Below, piece by piece: positions 1-8,236 of a stretch of DNA of 64,000 nucleotides. The stretch covers positions 310,001-374,000 of the forward strand of contig CBDBED010000003.1 in the NCBI GenBank assembly GCA_965204245.1, given 5' to 3'. The notes beneath the pieces are model-generated. The model was not told the DNA's origin, did not search any database, and saw only the letters and a program-made list of their open reading frames with translations. Each line of letters starts with the position of its first letter. Position 1 is the first letter of the stretch. The stretch is from JAAXIE01 sp965204245. Lineage in GTDB: Bacteria; Chloroflexota; Dehalococcoidia; Lucifugimonadales; JAAXIE01. A program made the position numbers and the translations under genes.

Positions 1-825
1 GTGCCCGTGTACAGCCGCACCCCCGCCCTGCTGGCCCAAACCGCAGCCTCGCTCGACGCCATTTCCCATGGCAGGGCCATCCTTGGCCTTGGCACCAGTG
101 GCCGTATCGTCATCGAGCAGTGGCACGGCGAAAAGTTCGACCAACCCCTGCAGAGGACCCGCGAATACATCGAGATTATCCGCATGGCCTTGGCAGGTGA
201 GCGGGTGAACTACGACGGCCACTTCTATCAGGTCCAGCGTTTCCGCATGGCCACCGAGCCAGCGCAGGAGCGTCTGCCCATCTATGTCGCCTCCCTCGGC
301 CCCAAAAACCTCGAGCTTACCGGCCAGCTTGCCGATGGCTGGCTGCCCACTTGGGTGGACGTGCTCCGGCTGCCGGAGATGACCCAGCAGGTCGTGCAAC
401 CAGCCCTAGCCGCAGGCCGCAGCGCATCCGAAATCACCGTCGCCCCTCAAGTGCTCGCCCTCGCAACCGACGATGAGGAAGAGGCGGCCCATGCCCGCAA
501 CTTGGCCAAGGCCCACATGGCCTACTACGTCGGCGGCATGGGCACCTACTACTTTGACCTCTTCCAGCGCTATGGCTACGTGGACGAGTCGGTCCGCGTA
601 CGGGAGGCCTGGGTTGCGGGCGACCGTGACCGGGCCGCTGAGTCCATCACCGACGAGATGCTCGACAACATAACAATCATCGGTGAACCCAGCGACTGCA
701 TCCGCAAAATAGCCCGATACCGGCAGGCCGGGGCCGACATGCCAGTCCTGGCCCTGCCCCATGGGGCCACCACCGATGCCATGCACCGCACCCTCGAGGC
801 CCTCGCCCCTGCGGTAACTGCCTAG
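1..825 (+). CDS. LLM class flavin/F420-dependent oxidoreductase, 5' truncated
   Basis: The reading frame is open from the first base of the window, so the N-terminus is missing. Family members run about 320-340 residues; 274 are present, and the beginning (strand 1 of the TIM barrel) is absent. What remains matches the bacterial-luciferase-like fold: 'LGLGTSG' of the cofactor-binding region near the start, 'LPIYVASLGPKNLELTG' (the usual 'P-I-Y-VAA.G..-M.-LAG' segment) and 'ADGWLPTW'. These enzymes use FMN or coenzyme F420 for oxidoreduction of varied small molecules; the substrate cannot be read from sequence. The GTG at base 1 is not taken as the real start. The next gene follows after 123 bp. 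Confidence 0.85.
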   Translation: MPVYSRTPALLAQTAASLDAISHGRAILGLGTSGRIVIEQWHGEKFDQPLQRTREYIEIIRMALAGERVNYDGHFYQVQRFRMATEPAQERLPIYVASLGPKNLELTGQLADGWLPTWVDVLRLPEMTQQVVQPALAAGRSASEITVAPQVLALATDDEEEAAHARNLAKAHMAYYVGGMGTYYFDLFQRYGYVDESVRVREAWVAGDRDRAAESITDEMLDNITIIGEPSDCIRKIARYRQAGADMPVLALPHGATTDAMHRTLEALAPAVTA

Positions 826-948
826 TCGTCCTCTTCCCTAAATATTGGTGCCTCAGCACTGATGTTTCCACACTGACATTTGCCGCTTGACAAAGCGTCG
901 CCTTATGTTCTCCAATAAGAACTACAGTTTCCTAAAGGAGAACAGACC

Positions 949-1845
949 ATGCCAAGGGCTGACGTGGAAGAAATACGCTGCACGACTCTCATCAACCCGG
1001 TGAAGGTGCCCGATTGGCCCTTCCGCTGGACCATCAACCCCTACCGGGGCTGCCGCCACGCCTGTCGCTACTGCTTCGCCCGCCCCACCCACGAGTTTCT
1101 CGGACTGGGCACAGGCAGGCAGTTCGAACAGCGCGTCTTCGCCAAGGTGAACGCCCCCGAGGTGCTGCGCTCCGAACTGAAGCGCTCCAGTTGGAAGCGC
1201 GAACCCATCGCCTTGGGCACCGCCTCCGACCCCTACGAACCCGCCGAAAAGAGCTACAAGCTCACCCGCAAGGTGCTGGGTGTCCTCAAGGACTTCGCCA
1301 ACCCGGTCAGCATCACCACCAAGGGAGTCCTGGTCCAGCGGGACATCGATGTCTTGCAGGAGTTGAGCAGTGTAGCCGACGTGCAGGTCAACTTCAGCAT
1401 CGGCTGCCTCGATGAGGAGGTATGGCGTGCCACTGAGCCGGGGGCACCCAACCCGCTCCACCGGCTGGAGGCGATGCAGGCACTCGTAGAGGCGGGCATC
1501 CACGCGGGCGTCGTTGCAGCCCCCATCATCCCAGGGCTGTCCGACAGCGAGGAGAGCTTGGACGAACTCGTTGGCGCGGCCGCAGCCCACAAGGCCCAGT
1601 ATCTCGGCGGCAACGTCATGTTCCTACGCCCCGGCTCAAAGGAGTGGTTCATGCCCCTCATACGCGAGTCCTATCCCCACCTCGCGCCGCTCTATGCCAA
1701 TTACTATCGCGGGGCCTACGCCCCCAAGCAATACGCCCAGAAGATAATGTCCCGGCTGGACTCACTGCGGGCCAAGTGGCATCTCGATGAGCGGTACAGC
1801 GAGAAGAGGCAGCCCGCAGGCCAGATGAAGATGGCCCTGGTCTAA
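949..1845 (+). CDS. Radical SAM protein, SplB/Rv2578c-like
   Basis: A 298-residue radical SAM protein. The cluster-binding motif C-x3-C-x2-C is at Cys35, Cys39 and Cys42 ('GCRHACRYCFARPTHEF'), where the extended 'CFARPTHEF' is typical of the COG1533 / Rv2578c group. It is distinct from the canonical spore-photoproduct lyase. It would bind a 4Fe-4S cluster and cleave SAM; its substrate is unknown, and the common label 'DNA repair photolyase' is by homology only. The ATG has an AAAGGAGA ribosome site at 934-941. A TTGACA box lies at 887-892 but without a convincing -10. It appears to be monocistronic. Confidence 0.9.
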   Translation: MPRADVEEIRCTTLINPVKVPDWPFRWTINPYRGCRHACRYCFARPTHEFLGLGTGRQFEQRVFAKVNAPEVLRSELKRSSWKREPIALGTASDPYEPAEKSYKLTRKVLGVLKDFANPVSITTKGVLVQRDIDVLQELSSVADVQVNFSIGCLDEEVWRATEPGAPNPLHRLEAMQALVEAGIHAGVVAAPIIPGLSDSEESLDELVGAAAAHKAQYLGGNVMFLRPGSKEWFMPLIRESYPHLAPLYANYYRGAYAPKQYAQKIMSRLDSLRAKWHLDERYSEKRQPAGQMKMALV

Positions 1846-2287
1846 CTATCAAACGGTGTCATCCTGAAATGGCCTGCTTAATCCCGCTACTATTCCTGCT
1901 CGCCGTCCCTCTATCGACGGCCGCCCGTTGTCGCCCTTATCATATGGCCATGCGCCAATACCCCGTTAGCCCAACTAAGCGTCCGGTATTCCGGCCAGCC
2001 TCATATATCGTGAATCGTGATACTCAGATTGCGGGCCGACCTGAAAATTCTCGCCGTCAAATCGTATCTGAGCGGCGCGAAAATTGCAGAAATTGCAGTC
2101 CCGCCGGCTACGAAAACGCTTTTCTCAGATACGACGGGTCTGCAACTCAGCTACGGCACTTTGCGCCTTACGGGGCCAGTCTGGCTACGGCGGACTGCAA
2201 TTGCCCTGCAGTGTCGCGGCATCATCGAACGTGATACTAGCGCCCCCGCGCAATACCCCCCAACGCCATACCATGAAGGAGGCCCCG
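1846..2287. repeat. Non-coding interval with CGTA(T/G)CTGAG motifs
   Basis: No convincing gene lies here. It holds CGTATCTGAG at 2063-2072 and the inverse forms CTCAGATACG at 2124-2133 and CTCAGCTACG at 2146-2155, so the first copy faces the other two. A perfect tandem 9-mer AAATTGCAG occupies 2081-2089 and 2090-2098. The same 10-mers recur at 42.4-42.7 kb and 56.1-56.3 kb. GATACTAGCG at 2233-2242 is repeated at 2731-2740 in front of the cupin gene. A 121-codon open frame at 1869-2234 has no ribosome site or recognisable product. Confidence 0.7.
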
Positions 2288-2650
2288 ATGGACTTGGTAG
2301 AAGAGCAACTCCGCAACAGCAGCACCATCGCAGTGGTCGGCCTGTCGCCCAACCCGGATAGGGACAGCCACCGCGTGTCGGCCTACCTCCAGAGCCAGGG
2401 CTATCGCATCATCCCGGTCAACCCCACCGTCGATGAGGTGCTGGGGGAGAAGTCCTACCCTGACCTCCCTTCCGTCCCCGGTCCCATCGACATGGTTGAC
2501 GTCTTCCGCCGCTCCGATCAGGTCATGCCCGTGGTGGAGGAGGCCATACAGGTCGGTGCCCGCTACATTTGGATGCAGGACGGCGTGGTCAACGAGGAGG
2601 CCGCCGAGAAGGCGCGGCAAGCGGGCATCCCCGTCGTGATGGACGATTGA
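2288..2650 (+). CDS. CoA-binding domain protein (YccU-like)
   Basis: A 120-residue single-domain protein of the CoA_binding (Rossmann) family. The start is set by AAGGAGG at 2276-2282; the frame is open further upstream but without a ribosome site. The N-terminal 'TIAVVGLSPNPDRDSHRVSAYL' segment is the nucleotide-binding turn, followed by 'GYRIIPVNP' and 'DMVDVFRRS', both characteristic of YccU-type proteins. The family resembles the CoA-binding domain of succinyl-CoA synthetase alpha. Physiological role is unknown. It is followed by a cupin gene after 133 bp. Confidence 0.88.
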   Translation: MDLVEEQLRNSSTIAVVGLSPNPDRDSHRVSAYLQSQGYRIIPVNPTVDEVLGEKSYPDLPSVPGPIDMVDVFRRSDQVMPVVEEAIQVGARYIWMQDGVVNEEAAEKARQAGIPVVMDD

Positions 2651-2706
2651 ACGCTCCGCCAGCACCGTCGCCGGTTCGGCGACGCAGCCGGAAACCAAGC
2701 CTCTCG

Positions 2707-2736
2707 TTGACACACTGGAACCTGTAGAACGATACT
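2707..2736 (+). promoter_or_regulatory. Candidate sigma70-type promoter of the cupin gene
   Basis: TTGACA at 2707-2712, an 18-nt spacer and GATACT at 2731-2736 (4 of 6 consensus). The cupin gene starts 48 nt downstream of the -10. Seen by eye only. Confidence 0.45.
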
Positions 2737-2783
2737 AGCGTCAATAATTTCTGGCACTGATGACTTGCTTCAAGGAGGCTGGC

Positions 2784-3872
2784 ATGGCATCTGGACCCGG
2801 CGCACAAATGGAAGACCTCGACCTCTTTTATCAAGACGTGCAGAACCACAACAGCCGTGGCCTGTGGACACTGGGCGGCGACAATCTGACCACCGAACCC
2901 GACCCCAAGGCCCTCCCCTTCATGTGGAAATGGTCCGAGTTCCGCCCCCTGATGTACCGCGCTTCCGAGTTGGTCCCAGTGGAAATGGCCGAGCGTCGTG
3001 TGCTGGTATTCGCCAACCCCGGCTTGGGCGGCAGGCCCTCGGCCACCAGCACCCTCATGGCGAACCTGCAGATCATCAACCCCGGCGAGATCGCCCGCAG
3101 CCACCGCCACACCCCGTCCGCATTCCGCGTCATCGTGGAAGGCACCGGTGCCTACACCACGGTCGAGGGGGAAAAGACCTACATGGATGAGGGCGACTTC
3201 ATCACCACGCCCAGTTGGACATGGCACGACCACGGCAACGAGGGCGATTCCCCCATGGTGTGGCTCGACGGCTTGGATGTGCCCTTCGTGAACATGCTGG
3301 AAGTGGGCTTCTACGACCAACTCGAAACCCAAGCCCAGAACCTCATCAGGGCCGACGACATGTCCTTGCGCCTCTATGGCGCAGGCTCAATGCGTCCCAC
3401 TTGGGAACACCATCAGGGCCTGCACTCTCCGCTGCTGAACTACAAATTCCAGCGGGCTTACGAAGCACTGAAGGAGCTGGCCAAGGACACCGAGGGCAGC
3501 CCCTACGACGGCATCTGCTTGGAGTACACCAACCCCCAGACCGGCGGCCCAGCCATGGCCACCATCGCCTGCTTCGTGCAACTGCTCGAACCGGGCCGTC
3601 ACACCAAGGCCCACCGCCACACCGGCGGCACCATCTTCCACGTCATCAAGGGCAAGGGCTACTCCGTAATCCGTGGCGAGCGGTTCGACTGGCAGGCCAA
3701 GGACACCTTTGTCGTCCCCAGTTGGGCCTTCCACGAGCATGTGGCCGACGATGAGGCGGTCCTGTTCAGCTACAACGACAGCCCGCTGCAACAGCCCTTC
3801 GGGCTCTATCGTGAAGAGGCCTACGAGGAGAACGGAGGCCACCAGATGGTCACCGGCACATTCAGCGGGTAA
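2784..3872 (+). CDS. Gentisate 1,2-dioxygenase-like bicupin
   Basis: A 362-residue protein with two cupin domains. The first is at about residues 101-160: 'SHRHTPSAFRVIVEG' supplies two metal-ligand histidines, with a later 'TWHDHGN'. The second is at about 273-330: 'HTKAHRHTGGTIFHVIKG' and 'WAFHEHVADD'. This layout and length fit gentisate 1,2-dioxygenase / 1-hydroxy-2-naphthoate dioxygenase, Fe(II) enzymes that open dihydroxyaromatic rings. The start at 2784 is chosen because AAGGAGG lies at 2772-2778; an ATG at 2760 in frame lacks such a site. No other aromatic-degradation gene is adjacent, so the exact substrate is uncertain. Confidence 0.85.
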   Translation: MASGPGAQMEDLDLFYQDVQNHNSRGLWTLGGDNLTTEPDPKALPFMWKWSEFRPLMYRASELVPVEMAERRVLVFANPGLGGRPSATSTLMANLQIINPGEIARSHRHTPSAFRVIVEGTGAYTTVEGEKTYMDEGDFITTPSWTWHDHGNEGDSPMVWLDGLDVPFVNMLEVGFYDQLETQAQNLIRADDMSLRLYGAGSMRPTWEHHQGLHSPLLNYKFQRAYEALKELAKDTEGSPYDGICLEYTNPQTGGPAMATIACFVQLLEPGRHTKAHRHTGGTIFHVIKGKGYSVIRGERFDWQAKDTFVVPSWAFHEHVADDEAVLFSYNDSPLQQPFGLYREEAYEENGGHQMVTGTFSG

Positions 3873-3922
3873 CGCAACGACTGAGGCACTGACGAACATA
3901 GTGTACCGTTCATTGAACGGCG

Positions 3923-3928
3923 TATAAT
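3923..3928 (+). promoter_or_regulatory. Candidate -10 box upstream of pdxS
   Basis: A perfect TATAAT hexamer lies 70 nt before the pdxS start in a 126-bp gap. No good -35 is seen at 16-18 nt; CTGACG at 3889-3894 is too far away. It may need an activator. Confidence 0.35.
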
Positions 3929-3998
3929 GGGATTGAACAGCAGGGCAATGCTTTTGGGTTGATGCCCTGAAAGCTGATGTTCCTCAAAAGGGGGAGCT

Positions 3999-4880
3999 TT
4001 GACTACAGGTACCTTCAAGGTTAAGGCGGGCTTGGCCCAGATGCTCAAGGGCGGCGTCATCATGGACGTGGTGACCGCCGAGCAGGCGGCGATAGCGGAA
4101 GAAGCAGGCGCCGTCGCGGTGATGGCACTCGAGCGAGTCCCGGCGGACATCCGCGCCGCCGGTGGCGTGGCCCGCATGGCCGACCCGTCCCGCATCCAGA
4201 TGATTCTCGAAACCGTCAGCATCCCCGTGATGGCCAAGTGCCGTATCGGCCATTTCGTCGAGGCCCAGGTTCTGGAGTCCATGGGCGTCGACTACATCGA
4301 CGAGTCCGAGGTGCTCACGCCCGCAGACGAAGACCACCACGTGTGGAAGCACAATTTCAAGGTCCCCTTCGTATGCGGCTGTCGCGACCTTGGCGAGGCC
4401 CTGCGCCGCATATCTGAGGGCGCCGCCATGATGCGCACCAAGGGCGAGGCTGGCACTGGCGACATCGTCGAGGCCGTCCGCCACATGCGGTCGGTCATGG
4501 ATGCCATCCGTCGCCTGCAGAACATGCCCGAAGACGAGCTTGTCACCGAAGCCAAGAACCTCGGCGTCAGCCTGGACCTCTTGACCGAGACCCGCACCTT
4601 GGGCCGCCTGCCCGTGGTGAACTTCGCCGCCGGGGGCATCGCAACCCCCGCCGACGCTGCTCTGATGATGCAGTTGGGTGCCGATGGCAACTTTGTCGGC
4701 TCCGGCATCTTCAAGTCCGACGACCCGGCACCGCGAGCCAAGGCAATCGTCGAAGCCACGACCCATTACAACGACCCTGCCATCATCGGCGAGGTGTCCA
4801 AGAATCTGGGCGAGGCCATGGTGGGCATCGGCATACGGACGCTGCAAGAGGCCGAACTCCTTGCGCCACGTGGCGTCTAG
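3999..4880 (+). CDS. pdxS: Pyridoxal 5'-phosphate synthase subunit PdxS
   Basis: PdxS (Pdx1) condenses ribose 5-phosphate, glyceraldehyde 3-phosphate and ammonia from PdxT into PLP in the cytosol. At 293 residues it is full length. The active-site lysine is Lys80 in 'SIPVMAKCRIGHFVEAQ'. The second lysine of the swing mechanism is in 'MRTKGEAGTGDIVEAVRHMR', which also forms the phosphate loop. 'VMALERVPADIRAAGGVARM' is the other family signature. The start codon is TTG with AAAGGGGGAG just upstream (3987-3996). pdxT begins 21 nt after the stop, so the two subunits are co-expressed. Confidence 0.96.
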   Translation: MTTGTFKVKAGLAQMLKGGVIMDVVTAEQAAIAEEAGAVAVMALERVPADIRAAGGVARMADPSRIQMILETVSIPVMAKCRIGHFVEAQVLESMGVDYIDESEVLTPADEDHHVWKHNFKVPFVCGCRDLGEALRRISEGAAMMRTKGEAGTGDIVEAVRHMRSVMDAIRRLQNMPEDELVTEAKNLGVSLDLLTETRTLGRLPVVNFAAGGIATPADAALMMQLGADGNFVGSGIFKSDDPAPRAKAIVEATTHYNDPAIIGEVSKNLGEAMVGIGIRTLQEAELLAPRGV

Positions 4881-4901
4881 GGACTGCTGGCGGCACCGGA
4901 A

Positions 4902-5501
4902 TTGCAACAACAGCGTCCGCCGTTGAAGGTAGGAGTGCTGGCCGTTCAAGGCGATTTTGCGGAACACCAAGCTGCGTTGGAACGCATTGGTCAACCTTCG
5001 GTGCAGGTGCGGTTGCCCCGCGACTTGCATGACTTGGACGGCCTGATTATCCCCGGTGGTGAGAGCACCACCTTCGCCAAGCTCATGGACTTCTATGACC
5101 TGCGTGAGCCCATCGCCAAGTTCTCCCAACGAGGGGCCGCGGTTTGGGGCACCTGCGCAGGCCTCATCATGATGGCCCGCGAACTCACCGAACCCAAGCC
5201 CACACCCATGGGTCTCATGGATATCGTGGTGGAACGCAACGCCTTCGGTCGACAGGTGGACAGCTTCGAGGCCGACCTTGAGGTCGATGGCCTTGGCCCC
5301 GACCCGTTGCGGGCCATTTTCATACGCGCCCCAGCTATCTGCGATGTCGGCCCTGGGGTTGAAGTGCTGGCCGCATTGCCCGACGGTCGGGCTGTGGCGG
5401 TGAGGCAGGGCAACCTGTTGGCGACAGCATTCCACCCCGAACTGGGTGGAGACTCGCGCATGCATCGGTATTTCCTCGACATGGCTGCGTCGGAGGGGTG
5501 A
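4902..5501 (+). CDS. pdxT: Pyridoxal 5'-phosphate synthase glutaminase PdxT
   Basis: Class I glutamine amidotransferase that hydrolyses glutamine and channels ammonia to PdxS. In the 199-residue reading the nucleophile is Cys85 ('VWGTCAGLIMM') and the His-Glu pair is His178/Glu180 ('ATAFHPELGG'). 'IIPGGESTT' forms the oxyanion region. Start is uncertain: TTG at 4902 is used, but TTG at 4923 gives the more usual 'MKVGVLAVQGDFAEH' beginning; neither has a strong ribosome site. The next gene starts 1 nt after the stop codon. Confidence 0.95.
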   Translation: MQQQRPPLKVGVLAVQGDFAEHQAALERIGQPSVQVRLPRDLHDLDGLIIPGGESTTFAKLMDFYDLREPIAKFSQRGAAVWGTCAGLIMMARELTEPKPTPMGLMDIVVERNAFGRQVDSFEADLEVDGLGPDPLRAIFIRAPAICDVGPGVEVLAALPDGRAVAVRQGNLLATAFHPELGGDSRMHRYFLDMAASEG

Positions 5502-5502
5502 G

Positions 5503-7071
5503 GTGACGGCGACTGACGCGGACAAATGGGTCCAAGACGACTTGGAGGTACTGATCGACGCGATGCCCCCGCGCGTCGCAACTCCCTTGCGTGCCCGCGA
5601 GGACTTGCACGATGTCTTGGAAGTGGTGTTGGACTTGGGGCGCTACCCCGAAGCTCGTTTCCCTCACCAGACCGTGATCATAGATCCATTGGAAGTGTCC
5701 GAGTCCGACCTGGAATACGTGGTGGGCCGTGTGGGCCAGTTTGGGGACGACAATCGGGCCGGCATCACCCGCACCCTCCATCGCTTCTCCGCTATCAGGA
5801 ACCGCAAGGGCAAGGTCGTCGGCTTGACCTGCCGGGTAGGCCGCGCGGTCTTCGGCACCATCAAGATCATCGAAGACCAAGTGCTCTCTGGCCGCAGCAC
5901 TCTGTTGCTGGGCAGGCCCGGCGTCGGCAAGACGACGATGCTGCGGGAGGTGGCCCGTGTGCTGGCGGACAACGCCAACAAGAGGGTCATAATCGTCGAC
6001 ACTTCCAACGAAATCGCCGGAGACGGCGACATACCCCACCCCGCCATCGGGCACGCCCGGCGTATGCAGGTGGCTACCCCGACGTTGCAGCATGGAGTGA
6101 TGATTGAGGCTGTGGAGAACCACATGCCCGAGGTCATCATCATTGACGAGATGGGCACGGAACTGGAAGCGTTGGCAGCCCGCACCATCGCCGAGCGTGG
6201 CGTTCAACTCATCGCCACCGCCCATGGCAACACTCTCGAAAACCTGGTCCTGAACCCCACCCTCTCCGACCTCGTGGGAGGGGTGCAGTCCGTAACCTTG
6301 GGCGACGACGAGGCGCGTCGCCGCGGCACCCAAAAGGCAATTCTGGAACGGAAGGCTCCTCCAACTTTTGATGTAGTGGTGGAGATACAGACTTGGGACC
6401 GGGTTGCAGTACACGACAACGTAAGTCGGGTAGTCGATACCTACCTGCGTGGCCTGCCCATCGTCCCGGAAACCCGGTGGCTTGACGAAATAGGCAGGGT
6501 GGCCAAAGTGCGGGAAGCACCCAGAACGACCGTGGAAACGCCGGTCGCCAGAGTTGAGGAGAGGCCCCCTGAATGGGATTTTCCATCTCCACGCGTGGCG
6601 GAATCCGGGCCGGCGCAGAAGCTGTTCCTGTTCGGCGTGCGGCGTGACCGGGTGGAAGAGGCGGCCCAAGAGGCCGGAGTGCCGGTCAACGTGGTCAACG
6701 AGTTGCGTGTGGCCGACGTGGTGCTGACGACCAAGACCCACTACCGGCGTGGTTCCCGCGTCGTCAGGGCCGCCGAGGAAGCCAGCAAGCCGGTCTACGT
6801 CCTGCGAAAGAATACAGCCCCCCATGTGCAGCAATTCCTCAAGGCGCGTGGCGGCGCCGCGAACGGGTCTGATCCCAAGGTCGATGAGGCCCTCCAGGAA
6901 GCCCATGAAGCCGCTCAGCGGGTGATGGAAGGCGCAGAGGACTCGGTGACCCTGATGCCCCAAGCGGCCTACATACGCCGCCTGCAGCACATGCTTGCGG
7001 CCAAGTACGACGTATCATCGCGCAGCGCAGGCCGCGAACCCCAGCGCCACGTCACTTTCGTTCGCCAATAG
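5503..7071 (+). CDS. Ycf45/SpoIIIAA-like AAA ATPase with C-terminal R3H-type end
   Basis: A 522-residue protein. A P-loop 'GRPGVGKTTMLREVAR' at about 136-151 and Walker B 'PEVIIIDEMGTELEALAA' define a RecA/secretion-ATPase-like domain of the SpoIIIAA/Ycf45 group. A later segment 'DVVLTTKTHYRRGSRVVRAAEE' and the C-terminal 'AGREPQRHV' match the KH/R3H-type nucleic-acid-binding ends of this family. The role is unknown; binding to single-stranded nucleic acid is inferred from R3H. The GTG start is chosen because GGAGGGG lies directly before it and it follows the pdxT stop by 1 nt. tmk follows within 56 nt. Confidence 0.85.
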   Translation: MTATDADKWVQDDLEVLIDAMPPRVATPLRAREDLHDVLEVVLDLGRYPEARFPHQTVIIDPLEVSESDLEYVVGRVGQFGDDNRAGITRTLHRFSAIRNRKGKVVGLTCRVGRAVFGTIKIIEDQVLSGRSTLLLGRPGVGKTTMLREVARVLADNANKRVIIVDTSNEIAGDGDIPHPAIGHARRMQVATPTLQHGVMIEAVENHMPEVIIIDEMGTELEALAARTIAERGVQLIATAHGNTLENLVLNPTLSDLVGGVQSVTLGDDEARRRGTQKAILERKAPPTFDVVVEIQTWDRVAVHDNVSRVVDTYLRGLPIVPETRWLDEIGRVAKVREAPRTTVETPVARVEERPPEWDFPSPRVAESGPAQKLFLFGVRRDRVEEAAQEAGVPVNVVNELRVADVVLTTKTHYRRGSRVVRAAEEASKPVYVLRKNTAPHVQQFLKARGGAANGSDPKVDEALQEAHEAAQRVMEGAEDSVTLMPQAAYIRRLQHMLAAKYDVSSRSAGREPQRHVTFVRQ

Positions 7072-7126
7072 TTTTCACCGCGCATCTCCACCAAGGACGC
7101 GCGGTCAACCACCGAGGTGCCAAGCC

Positions 7127-7822
7127 GTGTTCATCTCCTTTGAAGGCATAGAAGGCTGCGGCAAATCGACGCAAGCAGACCTGCTGGTTGAAGCTATGGC
7201 CTCCGCCGGGTATCAGGTGCTTCCCGTGCACGAACCCGGTTCCACCAGCTTGGGCCAACGCCTCCGCAGGTTTCTGAAGGACGAGAGCGTCTCGCCGACG
7301 CCTGAAGCGGAGTTGCTGCTTTTCTGCGCGGCGCGTGCGGAGTTGGTGGCGAATGTCTTGAGCCCAAGCTTGGCTCGGGGTATGCATGTGGTGGCCGACC
7401 GTTACGCCGACTCCACCATGGCCTACCAGGGATATGGCCGTGGACTTGATTTGGAGGTCGTCCGTAGCATAAACGGAGTTGCCACCGGCGGCTTATCGCC
7501 TGACCTCACGTTTCTTTTGGACTTGGAACCTGCGGGTGGCCTGGCTAGGGTACAACCTCAGTTAAGCCTCTTCTCGATGATGGATGAGGAAACCCCCGAG
7601 CCCGTCCGCCAAGAGCCCGTTCGTCAAGATGAAGAAGGTCAGCGAGGTTTTGAGATAGAGCCCTTGGAGTTCCATCGCAGGGTTCGGCGTGGCTATCTCG
7701 AGTTGGCAGAGCAAGACCCGCAGAGGTGGGTTGTGCTGGACGCGCAGCGTCCGCGTGAGGAGCTGGCCCTCATGGTCTGGGAAGAGCTTAAGGCGCGCTT
7801 GGAAGGGGTGTCAGTCTCATGA
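7127..7822 (+). CDS. tmk: Thymidylate kinase with an internal insertion
   Basis: Tmk phosphorylates dTMP to dTDP using ATP. The P-loop 'FEGIEGCGKSTQADLL' is near the N-terminus, followed by the DR(Y) motif 'VVADRYADSTMAYQGYGRGL'. The GTG start at 7127 has GAGGTG upstream and places the P-loop about 6 residues in, as usual; the frame stays open further 5'. The protein is 231 residues, longer than the typical 205-215. The excess is about 30 residues (about 143-174) inserted in the lid region between 'GGLARV' and 'FEIEPLEFHRRVR'. The insert is low in complexity and contains the duplication 'EPVRQEPVRQ'. Confidence 0.93.
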   Translation: MFISFEGIEGCGKSTQADLLVEAMASAGYQVLPVHEPGSTSLGQRLRRFLKDESVSPTPEAELLLFCAARAELVANVLSPSLARGMHVVADRYADSTMAYQGYGRGLDLEVVRSINGVATGGLSPDLTFLLDLEPAGGLARVQPQLSLFSMMDEETPEPVRQEPVRQDEEGQRGFEIEPLEFHRRVRRGYLELAEQDPQRWVVLDAQRPREELALMVWEELKARLEGVSVS

Positions 7823-7828
7823 TACAGA

Positions 7829-7858
7829 ACAGCCCAGCCGACAATGCGGCTGGGCTGT
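7829..7858 (+). terminator. Terminator hairpin after tmk
   Basis: Perfect 12-bp stem: ACAGCCCAGCCG (7829-7840) pairs with CGGCTGGGCTGT (7847-7858) across a 6-nt loop, starting 7 nt after the tmk stop. A pyrimidine-rich tail follows. It also lies just past the convergent selenoprotein gene, so it could stop transcription from both sides. Confidence 0.8.
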
Positions 7859-7887
7859 ATTCTGCTGTCTTTCTGTGACCGTCTCGC

Positions 7888-8169
7888 CTAATCGTCGGCG
7901 GCAACCGGGGTGGCTTCAATCTTCTGTGCGATTGCGTCTCGCATCTTTCGCACCCTGGGAAGATCGGGAAAACTGCCCTCGGCTATCTTGTCGAAAATCT
8001 TCTCACCGTTGGCAAAGACCTCCATGATGCCTTGCCCCTTGGGGGTGATGGATATGGCTACATCGGGGCCAAAGGCGCGGAAGAACTCATTCGCCATCCA
8101 CGTGGCGGTGCCATGGTGCTGTCAGGGTACGCAATAAGTGATTTCGACTTGGACCTTTCCTTCTTCCAA
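7888..8169 (-). CDS. SelW/Rdx-family selenoprotein with in-frame UGA (Sec)
   Basis: Conventional gene calling would start this at the ATG at 8097 and lose the active site. Read through the TGA at 8124-8122, the protein begins 'MEEGKVQVEITYCVPU' (Cys13, Sec16) and continues 'QHHGTATWMANEFF', then 'GIMEVFANGEKIFDK' and 'FPDLPRVRKMRDAI'. This is the Rdx/SelW thioredoxin-like fold: CxxU (CxxC in non-Sec homologs) after the first beta strand, then the 'G.-EVF.-G..-I.-K' strand pair. The proposed start is TTG at 8169, with AGGAG 7 nt upstream; 93 residues including Sec. A hairpin that could act as a bacterial SECIS lies 15 nt after the TGA. It sits 67 nt downstream of queG on the same strand. Sec insertion requires selA/B/C/D elsewhere in the genome; a TGA mutation or sequencing error is the alternative. 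Confidence 0.82.
8092..8107 (-). promoter_or_regulatory. SECIS-like hairpin downstream of the UGA codon
   Basis: On the - strand, CGCCA (8107-8103) pairs with TGGCG (8096-8092) around a 6-nt loop CGTGGA. The loop begins 19 nt after the TGA. Bacterial SECIS elements are hairpins just 3' of the UGA whose loop has a G near its 5' side, so distance and loop content fit. The stem is short, so this is a candidate only. Confidence 0.45.
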
Positions 8170-8200
8170 AACACGACTCCTGCACAAAGGTACGGGCTCT

Positions 8201-8223
8201 TGCCCGCCGTGATTGTAGCGGGC
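8201..8223 (-). other. Hairpin between queG and the selenoprotein gene
   Basis: GCCCGC and GCGGGC arms form a 6-bp stem with a 10-nt loop in the 67-nt gap. There is no T-run, so it is more likely an mRNA processing or stability element than an intrinsic terminator. Confidence 0.3.
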
Positions 8224-8236
8224 CTAGCCCACAGCT

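Noticed and set aside
1869..2234. Open frame of 121 codons in the gap before the CoA-binding gene
   Set aside because: No ribosome site, no family resemblance, and it spans the repeated CGTATCTGAG words and a tandem 9-mer.
3984..5525. A 513-codon - strand open frame opposite pdxS and pdxT
   Set aside because: pdxS and pdxT are unmistakable on the other strand; the antisense product is low-complexity in His/Gly/Val and matches no family.
8120..8128. The in-frame TGA as a simple nonsense mutation making a pseudogene
   Set aside because: The codon falls exactly at the Sec/Cys position of the family motif, with intact reading frame, start and ribosome site. Sequencing error or decay cannot be fully excluded.
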